Origin: Fasciola hepatica
Lineage: Eukaryota; Platyhelminthes; Trematoda; Plagiorchiida; Fasciolidae
Length of the DNA stretch: 64,000 nucleotides
NCBI GenBank assembly: GCA_948099385.1
Contig: CANUEZ040000167.1
Coordinates: forward strand, 1,322,001-1,386,000
Direction: 5' to 3'
The translations under genes and the position numbers were made by a program. The notes under the pieces were generated by a model that was given only the letters and a program-made list of their open reading frames with translations, did no database searches and was not told the DNA's origin. Positions 58,260-64,000 of this stretch are shown here, in pieces (positions within the stretch are counted from its first letter, which is position 1; each line of letters begins with the position of its first letter).

Positions 58260-59613
58260 CCCGTGTAATCAGTGAAAAGATCAGTGACGTTACCCTCTGA
58301 AACCTCCGTGCAACCGAACACCACAGTGCAAAATTTACGAATTACGAAAATGCTTAACACCGGTGGTGGTCCCCGATCAGGCAGGTCAGATAGACCCCCT
58401 GGTCCTAAACAGCCTGCTCAGCCATATTCAGCGAAAGACATAAGCAAAATTTTGAATGGTTTGACCCAATTAGCCACACGGATTCTACCTGCCGTGCGTA
58501 ATGCAACCCAATTAGTATCAGAAATACCTGGCTCTGCGGTGTGCGTACCAAAGTACGTCCAACCCAGGGATAACCTTGAACCTCCTCAGCCAAATCAGTA
58601 GTGGATCCGACTGGCCCAGCTTCCGTTGGTTGAACAGCTTTTAAAGGAGATTTCGCACAACCAGTTACAACTTTTAGATCGGCAGAAACAACCGCAACAA
58701 TCTCAGACTGCTTGGCAACGCCAACAGGCTGCTCGATTCCGAGGGAGCCCTGCTACAACTACCAGTGTTACTGGCGCCAAAGATTTGTCTGAGGCGCACG
58801 GTGCAGCTATGATCGGTCAACTTCATGGTACTGTCCGAGGTTCATAGCCGGGGCCACAAGTGACTAGTGGATATTCGGGAGAAGACCGCGTTTTTCCAAT
58901 GTAAATGAATGGTATTGGCTATTCGGCCGTCAGTTTACCCGGTTTGCTAATTCAACCAGGTCTAGAAGAACATGATACTCCTACAACCACCGGGACTAGG
59001 TTCCCCCTGAGTCTCTCCGGAGGAATGGATACAATGCGCCCGTCTATCGTTAGAGGTTTTTCCGCTCGCAAGCAAACGCTGAATTCGGATTAACGAAAAA
59101 TGGCTGGATTGGCATTGCATGATTCTGATGCGGACCCGTTGACTTTGCCCAAAGCAGATCAACTGAGAAGCTTGAATCCAGGGACACAGTGCGGGATTGA
59201 ACAACTGCAGGTATTCAGTCTGCGCGATCAACGCAGTACTTGTCCCCCCAATATAGATGAAACGAAGATCTGTGCAACGAGTTTGGATGCCGACGAATGG
59301 AACACTAACTGTCATCTGAAAGTTATCCCGAAGGATCAGCTGATCGCCCAACTTCCAAGAGCACCGCGAAACTTGATGGCACGTCTTGCCTCAGACTATA
59401 TAGAAACTGGACGAATAAATTGGCATTGTAAACCGCGATGCTGATGTCCCTGCACAGGATCCATCCCAACATGTAATGTTGCACCGCGCTTAGTTACTAA
59501 AAAGGCACGTTTCTTAGATTTCTACAATACGGAACTTGATCAGAAGTTACAACATCGACGCCATTCATCGCAATATCGGATCACAATGTTTCTTGTCAGG
59601 AAACAATGGCTTT
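58260..59613 (+). pseudogene. Unidentified long frame broken only by stop codons
   Basis: A single reading frame covers about 1.35 kb with stops at about 58599, 58845, 58902, 59091, 59442 and 59611 but no apparent frameshift. It encodes Gln/Pro-rich sequence (for example LDRQKQPQQSQTAWQRQQAA at about 58674) and charged segments (HDSDADPLTLPKADQLRS at about 59118). I do not recognise it. Its position before a BEL-like integrase tail, polypurine tract and LTR start suggests a gag-like product of an internally deleted LTR element. An alternative is an old host exon-like frame, which I consider less likely. Confidence 0.4.
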
Positions 59614-59689
59614 GATTACACCTTCTAGCTTCGGCCATGTGTCTTTAATAGTTCGAGCACCAACTTAGCTCTGAGATTACTCGTTTAGT

Positions 59690-59873
59690 TTGGTAACTCA
59701 TTGTAGACAAACAGCCGGGTCACTGGCCAAATGCAGTTATTGAGGATATGCTATCAGGATCTGAGGATTTGATGGCAGAGGTCACTATCAGAACTGCGAA
59801 TGGCCGTATTGAAGGAGACATAAGTCAGATCTGCCCACTGGACGATGAAATATTGTTGCTTGAAGTACAGTAA
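59690..59873 (+). pseudogene. BEL/Pao-like integrase C-terminus
   Basis: The frame (same phase as the preceding long frame) reads VDKQPGHWPNAVIEDML, TIRTANGRIEGDI and SQICPLD, then a TAA at 59871. In BEL/Pao integrases the last domain has this pattern (VD...RGHWP..RV....GRDG..R...V.T..G...RP...L..L). About 30 bases later come a purine tract and a TGTAAC, as expected at a 3' LTR. Confidence 0.55.
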
Positions 59874-59902
59874 TGCTGGCTAACTGTCGGGGGCCCAACC
59901 CC

Positions 59903-59910
59903 GGGAGGAA
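59903..59910 (+). promoter_or_regulatory. Candidate polypurine tract
   Basis: GGGAGGAA immediately before TGTAACACTC, 30 bases after the integrase-like stop. Fits the minus-to-plus priming site of an LTR element; no second LTR was confirmed. Confidence 0.45.
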
Positions 59911-60899
59911 TGTAACACTCAGTGTGTGTTATTCCGTTTTCCGCTTTTTGGTACCGGCCACTATTTCAGTAGTCAGACTCTATGACTGAAATACGCGTTT
60001 TCTTTGGTCAATTCCCCTGATCCCCGCTCTGACTGGTCAACCATCTTAAATCTGGCCATTTTCACGCTTGGACCACAGGAAATTTGGCTGTCTTCTGACA
60101 TTACATCGACCTCGGGTGCGTTTGTTCGAGTGGCAAGCCAACGTAGATCGCAAACAAGTGATTTGCCGTCTACAGTTCTCCCAAAAAGACTGGTCCCATA
60201 TCAAAGCCACGTCGACCACTATGTAAGGGCACCTAACTTAATAAGGAATGATCCAAACTCGGTGATACCCTTCTCCGTCTCCAGGAGCCTCAATAAGGTG
60301 GACAAACGAATAGGAAACACCGGGCCCTCGACTGTTAGTCCAATTAAGGACCCAAAATAGCCCCAGCAGTCTCAGGGAGATAATATTTATTTCACTGTAT
60401 CGGGGTACCCAGGCTTATGCCCAGGGAGGAGTTTTCACCCTTTTCTCTGATCGTACTTTGTTCCTCGTGGACACGGTATTCAGCTTACTAATTAATCCTT
60501 CACGTACTGTGACTCTTTCTCCCTTCCACCAGCTGTGAATTATCATCCTTGGATATTTATCCTGGAAATTATTCCACCGGTTCTACGGGAAACTGTCGGT
60601 TTTGGTATTCGCAAACGTATCCTTCAACCTTCAGATAAGAGGCCGTCGGCAATATTCTGTATGAGCCTAGTCGCCTTATTACAGTCCTTAATTGTCTGCT
60701 TGTCTCATAAGGAAACACATTTCAATGAGCATCACCGAGCACTTTTCTGCATCATCCTTGTAAACATTGTATTTTGTACATCCTTAGACAACGTTCATCT
60801 CAACAATCTCACGTCCGGCCGATTTCTTGCCACTGCCAGCATATGGTTCGAAATTGGATCATAGTTACCACTGAAAACCTTTGTCACATTACTTCACTC
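59911..60899 (+). other. Candidate 3' LTR followed by unassigned sequence
   Basis: The first few hundred bases after TGTAACACTC may be the LTR; its end cannot be set without a partner. The frames at 60004-60360 and 60535-60864 have no known motif. The right part may already belong to the family S 3' region that ends at 61057. Confidence 0.35.
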
Positions 60900-61057
60900 A
60901 GACTCACTTCGTCTTTCGTCTCCTGTTGCCAAATAACTTGAATCCTCCTCCTAAAACCTATGAATATTTTATTCTACTGGGTAATTTCGTACACTGATTA
61001 GGCATTCATGCGAGCGTCTCGATCACGGTAGGAAAATACAACATTATTATTATCAGT
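60900..61057 (+). repeat. Family S 3' end, copy 2
   Basis: It ends with a CATG..GCGAGCGTCTCG stretch followed by an AT-rich run with ATTATTATT (61042-61055), as at 21610-21690. The left boundary is not known. Confidence 0.55.
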
Positions 61058-61069
61058 GATTCTTCACTG

Positions 61070-61577
61070 AACTAGGTTTCTCCGGTTGTGCTTTCTCTTC
61101 CCTGCATGACACGGGTTATTGATCTTGGTAATTACCTCACCTTTTTTGTGGATTGCTTTTCCTTTTCACTTCCATCAATGTTCTCTTGGATTCTTCCTTA
61201 CAATATTTTCCTGTCAGCCTGTTTCATAAATTACTTTGTTTATTGAACCCAAATAAGCCCCAATCATTCATGGCTTGCATCATTCTTGTATATGATGCGT
61301 CTTTAGCATTGTGTATTGGCACTATTTTCATTGCTTCTATGAGTTGCCATTGCCGAACCTGAGTTCAAGACTGGCTAGTAGTTGCTGCGCAAACCTATGC
61401 CATTTCGCGTTATCCAAACGCTTGCCATCTTTATTGTTCTCTGCTGAAATTTTCGATCCCCACCATTAAAATTCGTGTGTTTTTCATCACACTGAGCAAT
61501 GTTGCACACCATGATCATGTGGTTACGCGTGCGTCTCGTAGAGTACTACTCTGTCTATGTGGTACACTAAATTATTG
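61070..61577 (+). repeat. Family S 3' end, copy 3
   Basis: Aligns with 21146-21690: tggcttgcatcattcttgta (61270-61289), cacaccatgatcatgtggtt (61506-61525), and gcgtgcgtctcg near 61526. Its ATT tail is weak. It directly follows copy 2, giving two head-to-tail ends. Confidence 0.68.
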
Positions 61578-61599
61578 TCAACAACATCTAAGACGACAC

Positions 61600-62084
61600 T
61601 AGCAAACTAAGATGGGTGGAGGAGCGTGCGGTGATAAAAAGGCCAAAAGGGTATGTACATTAAGAATTAAAATGAAACAAAAGGTGTGACTCAAACTCAC
61701 AGTTGTTCAGTGTTCTTGTAATCAGGAGATGAGCGTCGAAGAGCCAATATCCGCCAATGTCTTCAGTTCAGTTCAGTCTGACAGCCATCCGTTGAACAGA
61801 ACAGGATGGTATCGAGCGAAGTGCCAAGAGACGCCGTGGAAGCTTCTAAAATGTTTTGTTTCACACAGCTAGTTCCGACCGATATAATTCCAAGACACTC
61901 CAAACCAGAAGATGAGACCGTGCCAGAATGAAAGATTTATTTACAGCCTTTTTTGTATTGCGCGGTGATGACGACCAAAAGGTGTGTGTGTTTTTGCATT
62001 AAAACGTCGGTACAACAAAGGAGTGTCGCACCAAGGGACGTTGAAAATCATGGAAAAAGTCGGAAATGTACAGGTACCTACACA
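61600..62084 (-). repeat. Probable 3' LTR of the right-edge gypsy element
   Basis: On the minus strand the sequence after the polypurine tract starts TTGTGTAGG at about 62084 and contains an AATAAA signal at 61941-61936. This is where the 3' LTR must lie, because the pol end is at 62167. The left end near 61580-61650 is a guess; the other LTR is outside the window. Confidence 0.5.
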
Positions 62085-62096
62085 ACTCCCCCGCCA
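62085..62096 (-). promoter_or_regulatory. Polypurine tract of the right-edge gypsy element
   Basis: The minus strand reads GGCGGGGGAG directly before the proposed LTR start, about 70 bases after the pol stop. Confidence 0.6.
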
Positions 62097-62166
62097 GAGC
62101 GTTTGTTGTACAAAATAAACGCTCGATAGAAAAATAGAAAGAGGAAACGGTTAGCGAAAGAAAACG

Positions 62167-63340
62167 TCAACTAACAAAGTCTTGAAATCTGACAGGATGT
62201 CGAACGTTTTTGCCGGAAAGGCGGGTTACCAGGGAAGGTTGTTGCTGTGGTGGTGCTGACGGGTGTGGTGTAGTGTCTGGTGTGATGATAGAGGGTGGAT
62301 CATCAACAGGAATTGTTGGTGATGTGTCTGTGGATGGTGATGGTGTCGGTATTGCTGGTGACGGAGGTGTATCAAAATGAGCGGGTTTTAGTCTGTCAAT
62401 GAAAACTCTGCCTAGCTTATCGGCTTTCTGAACCACGAAATATTTGTCTGTGCGACTAAGCACCTTAAATGGACCGTCATACGGTGGTGTAAGTGGTTTC
62501 CGAACAGCATCGTTACGAATAAAAACGAAAGGTGACGTATATAGATCATTATGTACAAAAACGTGTGTGGATGACGAGCGAGTGGGTGTTGGACGAAGGT
62601 GTGACATACGGTCTTTGAGTTGTTGGACAAATTTGGATGGGTTAGGACTGGCATCGGTGCTGGGTTGAACATACTCACCTGGAAGGCATATGGTGGTACC
62701 GAAAACGAGTTCAGCCGACGTGCTGTGGAGGTCGTCTTTGAATGATGACCGCAGACCTAAGAGAACTAGTGGCAGGTTGTCGCTCCAGTTATTGGGGTTT
62801 GGCTGTGATATCAGTGCTGCTTTGAGTTGACGGTGTAGGCGCTCTACCATGCCGTTGGACGAAGGATGGTATGCAGTTGTTGTGATGTGTTTACAGCCAA
62901 GCAGTTTAGTGAACTCACGGAACAAAGTCGACTGGAATTGGCTGCCACGGTCTGTGGTGACGGTAGACGGTACACCAAATGTAGCAATCCAGTGCTGGAG
63001 TAGTACTTTCGCAATATTTTCTGCCGAGGTGTCGGAAATGGGTACTGCCATCGGCCAGCGTGTGAAACGATCAACAACGGTTAATAAGTGGGTATGTCCA
63101 TTTGATGGTGGTAGTGGACAACAAGACCGACGTGAATATGTGTGAAACGGACGTCGGGAACGGTGAATGTACTGGGAGGAGAAAAAGTGTGGCGGTGGAC
63201 CTTGTTTCTCTGACATTATAAACACTGTTTAGTCCATAATGCAATGTCGGAATTAATATTGGGCCAAAAAAATGGCAGAAATGAGTTTGCGAGATGCACG
63301 GATACCAGGATGGGAACGAGAATGAAAATGATCGAAAACG
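62167..63340 (-). pseudogene. Gypsy integrase, frame-damaged
   Basis: Minus strand. The zinc-binding part has HFHSRSHPGIRASRKL (about 63330-63285), then one extra T in a run of seven (63266-63272) shifts the frame. The TKQCL and CQRNK cysteines follow in the next frame, separated by a TAA (63218-63216). The core starts near 63130 with HVGLV, where the first catalytic Asp should be (GGT at 63128-63126), and a one-base loss restores the frame near 63120. The frame then stays open through [21 protein letters not shown] (second Asp), [11 protein letters not shown] (Glu) and the C-terminal [17 protein letters not shown] barrel to the TGA at 62169-62167. Length and order match a gypsy integrase. 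Confidence 0.88.
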
Positions 63341-63479
63341 ATCTTCCTGTAGCAAGTTGGAACGATAGGACGAGGGTTACCTGTAGACCAGTCACATAGG
63401 ACTGTGCCATCGGCTGAAGGTAGGGGAGAATCCTTGAGCTGGAGTGTGGAGGATGTGCGCAGTTCGAGCAAAGATGGAT

Positions 63480-64000
63480 CATCACGCTGGAGGTTTGCCA
63501 GTTCCGTAAGATCGAATTTAGTCTGCACCGTGTTGATGTCAGGTCTGGATAAAGCATCAGCCACAACATTATCAACTCCACGCACGTAGCGGATGTCTGT
63601 TGTGAACTGAGAAATATAATCCAAATAGCGGATATCTCTGGGTGAATGTCGGTCAGGCTTGGCATGAAGTGCGTGTGTCAGGGGTTTGTGGTCAGTGTGC
63701 ACACGAAATTGCCGTCCTTCCAAAAGATGACGGAAATGACGGATGGACAAGTTAATAGCCAGGAGTTCACGAGAAAACGTGCTGTATCTTGTATGTGCCG
63801 CCTGGAGTTTTTGCGAGAAGAACGCCAAGGGCTGTAATTGGTTGTCCACTATTTGGTGAAGCACTGCACCGACCGCAGTATTTGATGCATCAGTCGTTAG
63901 GATTAACTCAGTATTTGGATCCGAATGAGGGTGGTGCAGCATGGTGGCATCTGCGAGAGCTTTTTTGGCTTCTGTGAAAGCTGTCTCAGCCTCGGGAGTG
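63480..64000 (-). pseudogene. Gypsy RT-RNase H end, runs off the window
   Basis: The minus frame is open from the window edge: TPEAETAFTEAKKALADATM, then LILTTDASNTAVGAVLHQ (RNase H Asp), LAFFSQKLQAAHTRYSTFSR and ELLAI (Glu), FRVHTDHKPLTHAL (Asp), DIRYVRGVDNVVADALSRPD. The acidic triad is intact and no stop occurs in this part, which continues to the frame error in the integrase. RT itself lies beyond 64000. This is a younger copy than the CsRn1-like element at the other end. Confidence 0.88.

Overview
This window looks like a piece of a repeat-rich animal genome with no recognisable host gene. Almost everything that can be read as protein belongs to decayed retrotransposons on both strands: CR1-like and RTE-like non-LTR elements, two Ty3/gypsy elements and several BEL/Pao fragments. 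The mix, including a gypsy element whose gag, integrase and layout resemble the CsRn1 lineage first described from the liver fluke Clonorchis sinensis, suggests a parasitic flatworm (trematode or cestode). That is inference from element families; the species cannot be read from the sequence. No tRNA, rRNA, CRISPR or bacterial feature was found, and no exon-intron gene could be supported. Many reading frames can be opened only with non-ATG starts, so frame starts given here are not real translation starts.

Layout. 1-2.28 kb: nothing recognised. 2.30-5.69 kb (+): CsRn1-like gypsy element with two diverged LTRs. 5.99-6.07 kb: a CR1 3'-terminal repeat ('T tail'). 6.79-14.99 kb (-): the most complete CR1-like element ('family R'), with ORF1, endonuclease, reverse transcriptase and an unusually long (~3 kb) 3' region with tandem subrepeats. 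15.66-16.62 kb (-): CR1 RT fragment G. 16.63-24.74 kb (+): a 5'-truncated family R element split by a nested ~4.9 kb family S CR1 element (16.82-21.69) that carries the best preserved RT of the window (one in-frame stop). 24.75-27.60 kb (-): family R/S-like ORF1-endonuclease copy E. 27.70-28.71 kb: a chimeric patch of two near-identical duplicated blocks whose sources are at 16.0 and 31.6 kb. 28.71-30.87 kb (-) and 30.89-33.18 kb (+): two head-to-head CR1 elements F and J. 33.44-34.50 (+), 34.56-35.40 (-), 37.55-40.96 (-) and 43.63-46.72 kb (-): further CR1 pieces I, K, D and C. 35.64-35.96 (+) and 41.54-42.99 kb (-): BEL/Pao pieces. 47.29-53.64 kb (+): an RTE element interrupted at 48.33-51.88 kb by two head-to-tail family R 3' fragments. 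54.38-57.64 kb (+): BEL/Pao element M with gag to integrase recognisable. 58.26-59.87 kb (+): an unidentified long frame broken only by stops, ending in a BEL-like integrase tail, polypurine tract and LTR start. 60.9-61.58 kb: two family S 3' ends. 61.6-64.0 kb (-): a gypsy pol (RNase H, integrase) running off the right edge.

How it fits together. The elements form layers: old, very decayed CR1/BEL/gypsy pieces; an RTE element later hit by family R; a family R element later hit by family S; and a few patches (27.7-28.7 kb against 16.0 and 31.6 kb) so similar that they must be recent duplications, gene conversion, or an assembly artefact. Catalytic motifs are damaged in most copies, so none looks autonomous. 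Identities quoted are from reading alignments by eye.
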